This document shows, in pieces, positions 30,396-39,020 of a stretch of 64,000 bases of DNA; position 1 is the stretch's first letter; each line of letters starts with the position of its first letter. The notes below the pieces were generated by a model, which made no database searches, was not told the origin of the DNA, and saw only the letters and a program-made list of their open reading frames with translations. Source of the DNA: Psychrobacter immobilis (GTDB taxonomy: Bacteria; Pseudomonadota; Gammaproteobacteria; Pseudomonadales; Moraxellaceae). The position numbers were made by a program, and so were the translations under genes. The stretch spans positions 248,001-312,000 of the forward strand of contig NZ_CAJGZM010000002.1 in NCBI RefSeq assembly GCF_904846175.1. The letters are read 5' to 3'.

Positions 30396-30848
30396 ATGGA
30401 TGAAAGCGGCTTTGAGGCTGAAACCATTCGTTCTCATGGCTATGCACCGATAGGCAAACCCTGTATCGATAGCTACAACTGGCAAGCAAAAAAGCGAACT
30501 AACGTCATCGGTGCTCTGTATGACAAGATACTGTTTGCGCTTGATTACTTTGAGCAGAATATTAATGGTGACATATTCTACCACTGGTGCAAACACACGC
30601 TCATTCCAAGTCTTAAAACCAAATGCGTGATCATTATGGATAATGCCCGCTTTCACAAGAATAAACGTATCCAGAAACTACTGAACAGGCATGGTCATCG
30701 CATTCTATGGCTACCACACTACAGTCCTGATCTAAACCCCATTGAGAAAAAATGGGCACAGGCAAAGTTTCTACGCCAAGGCTGGATGGAGAATAATCTG
30801 CCTAAACTATTCCAGGATATGGGCTGTATTTCTTTTATTGTGAATTGA
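30396..30848 (+). CDS. IS630 transposase, second frame (DDE catalytic part)
   Basis: 150 aa from the first ATG, but coding similarity extends upstream in the same frame to the A-run near 30300 (KTLEHPKACLIKR). It contains IYMDESGFE with the first catalytic Asp, IIMDNARFHK with the second, and LPHYSPDLNPIEKKWAQAK with the final Glu, all typical of IS630. The domain looks complete, so activity would depend only on frameshift bypass of the A8 tract. Confidence 0.75.
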   Translation: MDESGFEAETIRSHGYAPIGKPCIDSYNWQAKKRTNVIGALYDKILFALDYFEQNINGDIFYHWCKHTLIPSLKTKCVIIMDNARFHKNKRIQKLLNRHGHRILWLPHYSPDLNPIEKKWAQAKFLRQGWMENNLPKLFQDMGCISFIVN

Positions 30849-30911
30849 CTATATGCTGAAGAAACCATACAAATAAACTTGGTAAACTAAGCATATTCAC
30901 AGGAGTTTACC

Positions 30912-31208
30912 ATGGCCAAGAAAATCAGAATCTACAGTGCAGAATTTAAAGCTGAAGCCGTTAAGAAGATAGCAGACAATAATGGTAATATTTCATCTAC
31001 TGCAAAGCAACTTGGCATCGCCATGCAGACCTTATCTAATTGGAATAATAAAGCCAATCAAGGTAAGCTTATCGGCACAGAACAATATGATCCTGATCTT
31101 ATGACGGCTCTTCAGGAAATAAAGCAGCTCAAACGACAGCTTAAAGTGGCCGAAGAGGAAAGGGAAATATTAAAAAAGGCCACCGCGTACTTCGCAAAGC
31201 ACAGTTAG
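30912..31208 (+). CDS. IS3-family OrfA
   Basis: 98 aa with an HTH_Tnp domain (IYSAEFKAEAVKKIAD, SSTAKQLGIAMQTLSNW) and a C-terminal leucine-zipper-like coiled coil (KQLKRQLKVAEEEREILKKA), the standard OrfA layout. Its stop overlaps the GTG of orfB (TAGTG), so OrfB or an OrfAB fusion is made by frameshift or reinitiation. AGGAG lies seven bases before the ATG (AGGAGTTTACC). Confidence 0.85.
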   Translation: MAKKIRIYSAEFKAEAVKKIADNNGNISSTAKQLGIAMQTLSNWNNKANQGKLIGTEQYDPDLMTALQEIKQLKRQLKVAEEEREILKKATAYFAKHS

Positions 31209-32077
31209 TGAAGTACGCCTTTATTAAAGATAACCAGCCCCTCTTCAGCATTACTACTATGTGTCGTGTGCTAAAGATTAAGCATTCAAGCTACTACGAA
31301 TGGTTGAGTCGCGATATCAGTGAGCAACAAATACACCGTAACCATTGTGAGCTACTTGTCAGAGCCGCTCACAGTGAAAGTAGAGAGCGCTATGGTTATG
31401 AGCGTTTACATGCCCGGCTAACTTAGCAAGAGCATCATATTAGCCAATACATGGTTAGAAGTATCAAAGAAGAATATGGCATCAAATGCCGTCGTCATAA
31501 GCGTTTTAAAGTCACCACTGACTCTAGTCACAATAAGCTAGTTTATCCAAACGTACTTGATCAGCAGTTCGATGCCAGCCGGCCTAATCAAGCGTGGGTC
31601 AGTGACATCACCTATATCTGGACCCATGAGGGCTGGCTGTACTTGGCTGGCGTTAAAGACTTATATACCAAAGAGCTGGTTGGCTACGCTATCAATAAGC
31701 GCATGACCGCAGATTTGGTCTGTCGTGCACTCAACATGGCGATTAAGAACAAACGTCCAAGCAAAGGGCTAATCGTTCACTCTGATAGAGGCAGTCAGTA
31801 CTGCAGCCATGCCTACCACAAGATTATCAAGCAGCATCAATTTAAAGGCTCAATGAGTGGTAAAGGCAATTGTTTCGACAACGCACCCATAGAAAGCTTC
31901 TGGGGCGTATTGAAGAATGAGCTTGTGTATCACCAATACTATAAAACAAGGTTTGCAGCCATCAACGATATCATCGGCTATATTGAGCTGTACTACAACC
32001 AATCAAGAATTCAAAAGGGCTTGGGCTATAAGTCGCCAAGACAGGTGTGGTTTGACTTTTATCGTCAGGCTGCGTAA
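31208..32077 (+). pseudogene. IS3-family OrfB transposase with in-frame amber stop
   Basis: Two halves in the same frame, 31208-31426 and 31451-32077, are separated by TAG at 31424-31426 (ARLT, stop, QEHHISQYM). The second half holds the full rve catalytic core: VSDITYIW (Asp), VHSDRGSQY (Asp) and NAPIESFWGVLKNE (Glu). The stop lies in the linker between the HTH_21 region and the core, so the element is probably inactive unless the stop is suppressed. Confidence 0.85.
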
Positions 32078-32165
32078 CTAAAATCTCCCAAGTTTAACTG
32101 TACGGATTTGACGGCAGGGGTCATGTAGTTTAGTGTTTTAATTGTCGTACTTTATCGGAAAGTTA

Positions 32166-32193
32166 GGTCTCCGACAACACCGAGGCGGTTCAG
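32166..32193. repeat. Solo IS end (GGCGGTTCAG type)
   Basis: The stretch from GGTCTCCGAC to GAGGCGGTTCAG closely resembles the right end of the IS remnant at 43221-43247 and the solo copy at 63307-63334. No transposase belongs to it here. Confidence 0.55.
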
Positions 32194-32372
32194 ATAGGTC
32201 TTCAAGCACTACTTACTCATATACAGCTAATCTATAAAATAATCTTAAAACTGCTATTACTTTTAATAAAACCATTTGATTAAACCGAACTTTTATTTAT
32301 ACATATCTTGACTACGTTAGAAAAACGGATATAGTTAACCTAATCAATTTTTGAATTAGAGGTAGATAGATT

Positions 32373-32555
32373 ATGGGTATTTTTGATAGATTCACTAAAG
32401 CCGTAACTGATCAGCAAGTACCAAACAATGCGCATGGAGTTATAGAAACTGGGAAGAATAAAAAAACTGGTGGGCACAATCATACTACAAATACAGGTGA
32501 TGATCGAACACCTGCACAAAAAGCAGGTGATAAAAAAAGAAAAAAAACTGAGTAA
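32373..32555 (+). CDS. Small basic hydrophilic protein, 60 aa
   Basis: The 60-aa product starts MGIFDRFTKAVTDQQ and becomes His/Asn/Thr-rich and strongly basic at the end (KAGDKKRKKTE). It has no hydrophobic segment. GAGG precedes the ATG by about ten bases, and a good terminator follows after 100 bp, supporting a real transcription unit. The function is unknown; low complexity suggests a disordered or nucleic-acid-binding protein. Confidence 0.5.
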   Translation: MGIFDRFTKAVTDQQVPNNAHGVIETGKNKKTGGHNHTTNTGDDRTPAQKAGDKKRKKTE

Positions 32556-32661
32556 AATTATCTAATAAAGCCTATAAACTATACCTATATGCAATTGGAA
32601 AAATAGATGGCTGTTTTGAGTGTTTTTATTAATCTATAGCTTAGACGTAATTAAATAAAAG

Positions 32662-32690
32662 AGCCCAACACGAATATGCTGGGCTTTTTA
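32662..32690 (+). terminator. Terminator after the 60-aa gene
   Basis: AGCCCA pairs with TGGGCT, with further partial pairing (AC against GC), followed by five T. It lies between converging genes. Confidence 0.75.
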
Positions 32691-32739
32691 TTTAAATAAT
32701 TAAGTCTTTTATAAGCCAATAATTAATATTGCGAAATAT

Positions 32740-33405
32740 TTATTTGACCATATATATCGCCTCTACCGAACAGCAATCAGATACATTAATCAGACCATTG
32801 CCGTACCAAATACTTATGTCATCAGTAACTATATTTTCAATAGCTTCATTTACAACGAAGTACTCTTCAAGTGATAATTCATAGTCAGCTTTAATCCTAA
32901 GTATCAGAACATGCATATTAATATTTTGAGGAATCTGGCTGATAATTTGATTAATTGCTCTTTTTGCTCGGTCTAATTTATCTGTACCCATTGCAGTGGC
33001 CTGTATAAACCGAGCAGGCTTTGTGAATTGGAGTGCCTGCTTAATAACATCAGAATCTGTAGTAATTAATTTACCCCTCCTACTTGACATGAATTCAGAT
33101 ACTTTCATTACTTGTTTCACTTCATTAGTCTTACAGACAATAATACCGTCTACTACATCGAGCTTATCAATACGTTTGCTAGTAGTTTGCAAACCAAATA
33201 AGAATGCCGCTCCTGTTTCATGTTTTAGGTTGGTCAGTGATGCTACGTCCCAACCATCATCAATGAGAAAAAATGCAAACTCAGATAAACAATAATTCTT
33301 CATTGATGGCATATATAAATGAGTAATGGGGATACTATCCAACCAAATATCTGTCATCCACGGTGCTATAGTTTTAATATTAAAGTCTTCCAAGTTATCT
33401 CTCAC
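32740..33405 (-). CDS. Unknown protein with possible FtsZ C-terminal-like fold, 221 aa
   Basis: No family is certain. By eye, the order of segments parallels the second half of FtsZ. AFFLIDDGWDVASLTNL may correspond to the strand before T6, and GLQTTSKRIDKLDVVDGIIVCKTNEV resembles the FtsZ segment ending VDTLIVIPNDR. MGTDKLDRAKRAINQII resembles SGEDRAxEAAxxAI, and ADYELSLEEYFVVNEAIENI resembles GxDLTLxExxxxxxxI. The GTP-binding first half (GGGTGTG loop) is missing; the protein starts only about 45 residues before this region. The gene upstream in the same direction encodes a Gly/Ala-rich hydrophobic protein. This is inference and needs a profile search. Confidence 0.65.
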   Translation of the reverse strand: MRDNLEDFNIKTIAPWMTDIWLDSIPITHLYMPSMKNYCLSEFAFFLIDDGWDVASLTNLKHETGAAFLFGLQTTSKRIDKLDVVDGIIVCKTNEVKQVMKVSEFMSSRRGKLITTDSDVIKQALQFTKPARFIQATAMGTDKLDRAKRAINQIISQIPQNINMHVLILRIKADYELSLEEYFVVNEAIENIVTDDISIWYGNGLINVSDCCSVEAIYMVK

Positions 33406-33453
33406 ATTAAAGATTTATGTTATATAAGTAGTTATTAATAGCTGGAATTAGAA

Positions 33454-33474
33454 GGCACTCTAAAAAAGAGTGCC
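33454..33474. repeat. Perfect intergenic hairpin
   Basis: GGCACTCT and AGAGTGCC pair exactly over five A. It lies between the Gly/Ala-rich gene and the FtsZ-C-like gene. On the coding strand it lacks a following T-run, so it may be an intercistronic stem or a partial terminator. Confidence 0.6.
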
Positions 33475-33543
33475 AACAAAACGTAAGTTAAATAACTATA
33501 TTTTTACCAATACAACCAACAATATCAACTACTTGAATTAATA

Positions 33544-33870
33544 TTAGTCTTCGAATAATTTAAATAAGCCATAACCTATAGCTGCAATGGCAGCAACTGG
33601 TGCAGCGGCAGTAATAATGGCACCTGCAGCCATCCCCCCGCCAACAACACTGCCAATTGTAGCCATACCTGAGGCAATAGCAGCAGCACCTGCTGTACCT
33701 GCAACTCCAGCCGTACCAGCTAAAGCTGCACCAGTTGTTCCCGCTGTAGCAGCCATAATGGTTGCAGCCGAACCACCTACAACAGCAGATGCTGTGGTAG
33801 CAGCTACAGTTCCTGTAGCCAAGGCTCCAACCCCAGCCGCAATAGTCGAGTTTTTAACTTCTTTTTCCAT
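33544..33870 (-). CDS. Gly/Ala-rich hydrophobic protein, 108 aa
   Basis: After eight charged residues (MEKEVKNS) the protein is nearly all Gly, Ala, Thr, Val and Ile up to a short charged end (LFKLFED). Glycine-zipper-like spacing suggests membrane insertion or oligomerisation, as in some bacteriocin-like or pore-forming small proteins. There is no cleavable signal peptide. AAAGGATG lies just before the ATG region. It is the first gene of a likely two-gene unit with the 221-aa protein. Low complexity leaves the family undefined. Confidence 0.6.
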   Translation of the reverse strand: MEKEVKNSTIAAGVGALATGTVAATTASAVVGGSAATIMAATAGTTGAALAGTAGVAGTAGAAAIASGMATIGSVVGGGMAAGAIITAAAPVAAIAAIGYGLFKLFED

Positions 33871-34189
33871 GAGACATCCTTTTTAAAGTAATTATTTAAC
33901 TTAAATCCTATTTAAACCAATATTTCGTTAATTTGAATTATTGGCTTACGGCCTAATGTTCAAGTCTTAACTAATGAACTGAACCAGTGAGAGCACCTTA
34001 TTGTTTAGCCGTAGGTATACTTCTCAAGCAAGTAAGCAGTCATGAAAGGGGCATTGCTCTATTTGGACCCCAAAAAAACAAATCTACTTAAAAACTACTT
34101 ATGTTGACGTCTATACTCTTAAGTAGTTATATCTTAATATCTATTAATTAACACAAAGCCTTGAATCATTTAAAAAAATTAAGATAAAT
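33871..34189. other. Gene-less stretch of about 320 bp
   Basis: AT-rich region containing the promoter of the Gly/Ala-rich gene and the 3' end of the HicA-like unit. No HicB-like coding sequence is visible here. Confidence 0.4.
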
Positions 34190-34381
34190 TTATCTTAATG
34201 ACACCCCCGATGCTTTTGAAATACTATTTAATATATTAAGGCTTAAATCTTTCGATCCATGGAAGGGTAGCGTTACTAATTGTGTTATTTCTGGATGCCG
34301 AAAATGTAGATGGCTTCCATTAGTACGACTTAGTATCCAACCATTTTTTTTAAGAATTCTAATTATTTTCAGTGCTTTCAT
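34190..34381 (-). CDS. HicA-like toxin (mRNA interferase family)
   Basis: The 63-aa product matches the compact dsRBD-like HicA/YcfA fold: KIIRILKKNGWILSRTNGSHLHFRHPE, followed by VTLPFHGSKDLSLNILNSISKASGV. The GSH triad contains the family's catalytic histidine. HicA cleaves mRNA and is normally neutralised by HicB encoded next to it. Here no HicB is visible downstream. Instead, its ATG overlaps (ATGA) the stop of a 40-aa peptide gene. It is either an orphan toxin or part of a non-standard pair. Confidence 0.75.
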   Translation of the reverse strand: MKALKIIRILKKNGWILSRTNGSHLHFRHPEITQLVTLPFHGSKDLSLNILNSISKASGVSLR

Positions 34382-34500
34382 GCTGTTTGTCCTTTGTCTC
34401 TTGAAAAGTAGCTGGATAAAAAGTCATTTAAGCTTGTAACAACAACTTTCGCTAATTCGGTGACAACAGCTTTGATGATTGCTTGTAAAATTTTTTCCAT
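34378..34500 (-). CDS. 40-aa amphipathic peptide overlapping the HicA-like gene
   Basis: The short gene runs from ATG (first base 34500) to TGA 34380-34378, encoding MEKILQAIIKAVVTELAK and onward to FSRDKGQTA. The first 30 residues form a plausible amphipathic or membrane-active helix; the end is charged. AAAGAGATG provides a modest ribosome site. The stop overlaps the HicA-like start as ATGA, which indicates translational coupling. It may be a leader, an antitoxin-like partner or a small membrane peptide. No family is known to me. Confidence 0.5.
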   Translation of the reverse strand: MEKILQAIIKAVVTELAKVVVTSLNDFLSSYFSRDKGQTA

Positions 34501-34688
34501 AACAGCATCTCTTTTTAATATTTGGGTAGGATTTGCCCAGCGACCACTGATGCAATAACGCTATAATATTCGATTATCGAAAGTAAGTAAACTATTGAAT
34601 ATATTTATTACATTGATTATACAATGTAATTGACAATTATTCGATTCAAGGTTATATTCCAACCAAATACAATAACTTTGGAGAGAAA

Positions 34689-35345
34689 ATGGCTTCTTAT
34701 ATTTGGTCAGCATCCCTTAATATGACAGCCGGCTGTATTTTTAAGCACTTTAGACACGTAAGTAATATGGACCAAGCTACTGCCGCAGAAATATCCAATC
34801 TACCTGCTTCAACTATATCTAAGCTAGAATCCGGTTCTGCAAATATAACGATAGAGCATATTTTTATACTGTGCGGTATTTATAAGATCTCATTAAGGGA
34901 TTTTGCTCAAGTTGTTGAACTAGCTGTATTGGAACTACAGAAAGAAAAAGTTTTTACATATTTGGAGAAATCTGAATCTGAATCTTTAAAAATCAAAGAA
35001 CATACAGTGGTCGTAGACACTGATAACTCTTTATTGTCGCTAGGTGCTGGAGCAGCAGGATTCGCGGCACTATTAGCAGTAGCACCGGCAGCATTATTGG
35101 GTGTGGGAATAGGAAGTGTAGCAACACCTCTAGCGCTAGCTGCCTTATCAAGGTACAAGGGTAATAAATCAAAAAAGAATATAGAAAGTACAAATATTGA
35201 GCCTGAAATTACTGAGGTAGAAACGGAAAGTGAGCATGAAAAGATAGAGTTGCCTAAGCTATCAAGTAAACAGATATATTCTTTATTGAAGGACTTCCTA
35301 GAGAATGAAGCTATGAAAGGCATAGCGGTAGATGGCTGTTTTTAA
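34689..35345 (+). CDS. XRE-type HTH protein with hydrophobic Gly/Ala segment, 218 aa
   Basis: Residues 15-75 look like a Cro/CI-type helix-turn-helix (NMDQATAAEISNLPASTISKLESG, ITIEHIFILCGIY). Residues 120-158 form a strongly hydrophobic Ala/Gly/Leu segment (LGAGAAGFAALLAV, GVGIGSVATPLALAAL) that could span a membrane as a hairpin. An acidic linker and a short helical C-terminus follow. A membrane-attached regulator is therefore possible. GGAGAG lies just before the ATG. It is divergent from the HicA-like unit and may control it. A strong terminator follows. Confidence 0.7.
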   Translation: MASYIWSASLNMTAGCIFKHFRHVSNMDQATAAEISNLPASTISKLESGSANITIEHIFILCGIYKISLRDFAQVVELAVLELQKEKVFTYLEKSESESLKIKEHTVVVDTDNSLLSLGAGAAGFAALLAVAPAALLGVGIGSVATPLALAALSRYKGNKSKKNIESTNIEPEITEVETESEHEKIELPKLSSKQIYSLLKDFLENEAMKGIAVDGCF

Positions 35346-35420
35346 AAAGCTCTATTGGTATGTGGAGCTAGTAAACGTTTTCATTGATTCAAAAGGCTAT
35401 GGTCCATATTTACTAAAATA

Positions 35421-35466
35421 AAAAGCCACGATATAAACTAACATTGTTTATATCGTGGCTTTTTTA
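35421..35466. terminator. Very strong terminator between HTH gene and recombinase gene
   Basis: An 18-bp perfect stem (AAAAGCCACGATATAAAC with its complement) and a seven-base loop, followed by T. It is symmetrical, so it can serve both converging transcripts. Confidence 0.92.
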
Positions 35467-35615
35467 TCGAATAGTCTCGTATGAATGGTGTATACCCCAA
35501 GGGAACCAGCTATTTCACCCTTCAAACCTATTAACAGACCACTTATAACAGACTGTTTTAGGTGTTTGTGTTTATCAGAGTAGATTCATGAATAAAAGAT
35601 CTCAGTAAGAGTCAA

Positions 35616-38600
35616 CTAAAGGACAACTTCTTCATCCATAATTAACATCATATGAACAATAAATCTTAGTAATGAGGAGTAGCGTATCTTTCCTGCATTA
35701 TTCTCATGTTTATCGGGTATACAAATGCCAAAAAGCCAAGTTGAAAAATCTTCGTTTTCAGATTTTTTCATATTCTTCGTTTCAGCCAAGTCTCGAACGG
35801 CTTTAATCAACTTCTTGTTACTGGTCACTAGCCACGCTTTTTTGTTAGGTAACAGATAAGTGCTAATCATCAAGAACCGTTTAAATTCGTTAAGGCTTTT
35901 TTCCGGGAATGAGATAGTAGCTGAGTGCGCAGTGATGCCCGAAGATGCCTTCGTAAGGTACCACTGATAATCCTCATTATTGTCACGGCGTAAGCTCATA
36001 ATGTTTCTAAAAAATATATCCAAAAATTTGTACTCAATACGTTCATAAATACGCATTGGTGTTATTTGATCTTTTAGAAGTACAAATCGATAATGTCCGG
36101 GTGTTGTTGTAGTTATAGCAGCAACTTTTTTAGCTCTATATATTAGCACTTCAGCATCCGCCACCATTAATGTTGCTTTACTGGCAGCCTCTTCAATCGT
36201 GTAATTACTTTGAACCTCATTCAATAAAGTAGTTATTTGCTTGATACCATAACGACTCAACAGCTCATCTGATGAGAAGGAGTCGAATAGTTTCACTTCA
36301 GCAGACTCATCGATATTAGTTGTAAAAATAGGGTGCTTTATTGAATTTTTATAGTGCCTTTGCGTAGAGTCTTTAAATAGTAACTTTGCAACATCCCTTA
36401 AAGCGATCGAATCACCTTGAGCAATAATCTTATTTTCTTTGATACGTTGATTCTTAATGCCTGTGATGTTTGTAAACATAGATGCTGGCAAACGGATATT
36501 TGCATGAGCAAGCTCAAAAGTTCCTATCAGAGTTGCAGCATGATGATAATACTCAAAACTACGTTTAACCGATAGGTGGCCCATAATACCTGATAAGGCA
36601 TGCCACTTATCAGGCCCCTCCGTATCTACACCAAGTACTCCTCTTTTAAGAGTGCTAATATGAGTGTCACTATAACCAGTAAGGGCCGTTGCCAACTGGG
36701 ATCTAGCGTTTAGTACCAAAGCCAGGTTAGTAATTGCAGTGTGACGAAAACCGTGAAAAGCAAAGCTAACTTGCTTATTACTAATATCCTCCATAATTTT
36801 CTTAAATAACTGTAATGGCACATGTGAAGGGAGTGGCTGAGTGTCTGTTGACAAGCTAAAAATATAAGTCTGTTCACCTTGTCCTCTACGCGACCGAACA
36901 TAACGGTTAAAAAAACGCAGCTTAGTAGGAGTCAATAGTGCAAATATAGGCACTCGTCTTTTGCTAATTTCTGTTTTAAGCTTACGATAGCTATTCGGTC
37001 GTAATACAGCAGAAGGCTCGCTTATTTTTAGCCCTTCAATATCATTAATTTTTAAACCTAGAAGCTCTTTTTTGCGCATACCCGTTCGATAGGCTAAGAT
37101 AAATAATGACATCAGCATGTCACGCTCAACGCTGTCTATTGAAATCTTTATTTGATTGAGAGTTGCATAGTAGGCTTGTGGTGATACCCATTCTGATCGT
37201 ACTTTAATTTGCGATTTGGCTTGTTTAATTGTGACAGATGGAAAATCAAAATATTTTTCTGCTACTTTGTGCAGCCTCTGTAAGAGTTTTGCTGAGTATT
37301 GAATGTCAGTATTACCTCGTTCTATAGCTTTGTGCTCTAGAATATCCTCATAAAGGTCAGTAAAGTCCTCTTCGTCCCATCCTTCGATATCTTGTTCTTT
37401 ATAAAAGTAACACCATTCATAGCCGACAACGCCAAGATATCCATCAATAGTTGTACGCTTGGGCTCTTCAGGTGATTTTAATAACAAGATAACCCATTGA
37501 ACGATAATTTTTTCATATAATGGTCGCTGCTCAGTCAGCAAGATGCTTATTTCTTTATCTACCCCATGAGTCAACCAGTCAATGAGTAAGTTTGGTGGTT
37601 TTAAATAATACGGTGTTAGATCCCACTGAAGTGATGACTGACAAAACTTAGGATAGCGTGATTTTTTAGGTTGAGTCTTTTGTAGTATTTTCTTTAGATA
37701 GCTAACAATATCTGCCTTACGATAATCAGTTTTTAAATTTTTCTGACTGCTTTGATAGGTTTTGGCATTTATTGATAATTTCAGTAGCTCCTGAAGAGAG
37801 TAGGGTTTGTCTATATTGACGTATGATTTACCCATTAAAGTGATAAAGTCATGAGCCATCAACCCAGTCGTTCTCTCATCTCCTTGAAGCACACCTACGG
37901 ATGCTTGATCAATACTAACACCTGGTAGCATTTCCCAATGGTAGCTTGAAAGTCCAAGCAAATTAATTAGCGTTGGTACCTTAATGCCTAATGGTTTGAG
38001 CAAAGGTGATAGGGCTTGCTTTAGTAGTTGCTCTATATCTTTTATAGAGCTCAATCCAAAATGATTGTCCTTTCTAATTTGATGATAGTGAATTAGCCAA
38101 CACTGACTAACTCGGTCTAATACAATTTGCTGGCTGTTATACATTTTACTTTTGATTTGATCTTTACTTCTTTCATTATATTCAACACGTTCATTACCGT
38201 AGCTAGGATGAGAGTAGCGAATCGTCGTTATTAAGTGGTAATCAATAAAGGGCTGAAATTTATTGTTTAAGCATTGATGTAGCCATGGCAACAGCCAGTT
38301 TTTATTATTTATACCACCGTAGACTATCCCAGAAAACACTAACCATGCGACTGTTTGCTCTAAAGTAAATGTTTTTTGAGTTTGCCAATGACAGTGAACG
38401 GCATCAATAACTTGTTTTATGTTCTTACCGTTATGTAGCCAATCAGCCCCTATACGCAGTGGGTTGACTTTAACCTGTTTGGGCTCTTGAGGTATGGGGT
38501 AATGATAAGGCTCTAAAATATAGTAATGATTATAAAATTTTATAAATTTAGCTAACGTGTTATAAGACCACCTAAACTTGGCAGCAGTGATATAGGTTTT

Positions 38601-39020
38601 TTTAATATAGTTTTCGATTGTATCTACAAGTTTTTCAAAATTCTCATTAGATAAGACTTGCCTACGAGCATTTAACATCTGCTGGTGTGCGTCAATGTAT
38701 TGATGCCAAGTGAGGTAGTCACTGTCTAATAAAGGTTTCGTTGCAAATGAGAATTGCAATACAGGGAGAATATTTTTGAAGTTTTGAAGATATTTATTTC
38801 CAGATTTGAGTTGACGGTAATTATCGTTTTGGATGTTGTTCACAGTATTTTGAAGTGTGATTTTCTTATCCCACTGTGTTTGCATATAAATTAAAAATTG
38901 ATATTTATCATAGATATGACTTGGCGTATCCTGTTCATTTCTGATCAGTTGGTAACCCAAGTTGCCATGTGGATGAGTAAAGCCATCAACAATTTTAGGT
39001 GGGTAAATAGGCTTTAGCAT
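35616..39020 (-). CDS. Giant tyrosine recombinase/integrase, 1,134 aa
   Basis: The catalytic region lies around residues 640-830. AYRTGMRKKELLGLKINDI contains the first Arg, FAFHGFRHTAITNLA the H-x-x-R pair, and ALSGIMGHLSVKRSFEYYHH the His and the presumptive tyrosine nucleophile, so all catalytic positions are present. About 600 N-terminal and 300 C-terminal residues are unassigned, which makes it far larger than ordinary phage integrases and similar in layout to recombinases of multi-recombinase islands. I start at ATG 39020; the TTG at 39047 is also in frame. It overlaps the upstream recombinase gene by 26 bases, so the two are translated together. Confidence 0.85.
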   Translation of the reverse strand: MLKPIYPPKIVDGFTHPHGNLGYQLIRNEQDTPSHIYDKYQFLIYMQTQWDKKITLQNTVNNIQNDNYRQLKSGNKYLQNFKNILPVLQFSFATKPLLDSDYLTWHQYIDAHQQMLNARRQVLSNENFEKLVDTIENYIKKTYITAAKFRWSYNTLAKFIKFYNHYYILEPYHYPIPQEPKQVKVNPLRIGADWLHNGKNIKQVIDAVHCHWQTQKTFTLEQTVAWLVFSGIVYGGINNKNWLLPWLHQCLNNKFQPFIDYHLITTIRYSHPSYGNERVEYNERSKDQIKSKMYNSQQIVLDRVSQCWLIHYHQIRKDNHFGLSSIKDIEQLLKQALSPLLKPLGIKVPTLINLLGLSSYHWEMLPGVSIDQASVGVLQGDERTTGLMAHDFITLMGKSYVNIDKPYSLQELLKLSINAKTYQSSQKNLKTDYRKADIVSYLKKILQKTQPKKSRYPKFCQSSLQWDLTPYYLKPPNLLIDWLTHGVDKEISILLTEQRPLYEKIIVQWVILLLKSPEEPKRTTIDGYLGVVGYEWCYFYKEQDIEGWDEEDFTDLYEDILEHKAIERGNTDIQYSAKLLQRLHKVAEKYFDFPSVTIKQAKSQIKVRSEWVSPQAYYATLNQIKISIDSVERDMLMSLFILAYRTGMRKKELLGLKINDIEGLKISEPSAVLRPNSYRKLKTEISKRRVPIFALLTPTKLRFFNRYVRSRRGQGEQTYIFSLSTDTQPLPSHVPLQLFKKIMEDISNKQVSFAFHGFRHTAITNLALVLNARSQLATALTGYSDTHISTLKRGVLGVDTEGPDKWHALSGIMGHLSVKRSFEYYHHAATLIGTFELAHANIRLPASMFTNITGIKNQRIKENKIIAQGDSIALRDVAKLLFKDSTQRHYKNSIKHPIFTTNIDESAEVKLFDSFSSDELLSRYGIKQITTLLNEVQSNYTIEEAASKATLMVADAEVLIYRAKKVAAITTTTPGHYRFVLLKDQITPMRIYERIEYKFLDIFFRNIMSLRRDNNEDYQWYLTKASSGITAHSATISFPEKSLNEFKRFLMISTYLLPNKKAWLVTSNKKLIKAVRDLAETKNMKKSENEDFSTWLFGICIPDKHENNAGKIRYSSLLRFIVHMMLIMDEEVVL

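Larger units (their letters stand above)
29939..30851 (+). mobile_element. IS630-family element flanked by TA
   Basis: Terminal inverted repeats of about 28 bp can be read: TATAGTCAGTTC on the left, and on the right GAATTGACTATA, which is nearly its reverse complement. Both ends coincide with TA, the target that IS630/Tc1-mariner elements duplicate. The element carries a transposase in two frames. A decayed second copy of its 3' end is at 44.1-44.3 kb. It abuts the neighbouring IS3-type element without spacer. Confidence 0.8.
30852..32123 (+). mobile_element. IS3-family element, left end overlapped by IS630
   Basis: It contains orfA and orfB with the typical one-base TAGTG overlap and ends at a right terminus reading GGATTTGACGGCAGGGGTCA. 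The left terminal repeat is not visible, because the IS630 end is immediately adjacent at TGCTGAAGAAACC; IS630 probably inserted into it. Fragments and solo right ends of the same type occur near 20.03, 53.9 and 61.97 kb. Confidence 0.75.

Noticed and set aside
33587..33886. Plus-strand frame of 99 aa rich in Ala/Pro/Val
   Set aside because: It is the antisense of the Gly/Ala-rich gene; low-complexity codons keep both strands open. No ribosome site supports it.
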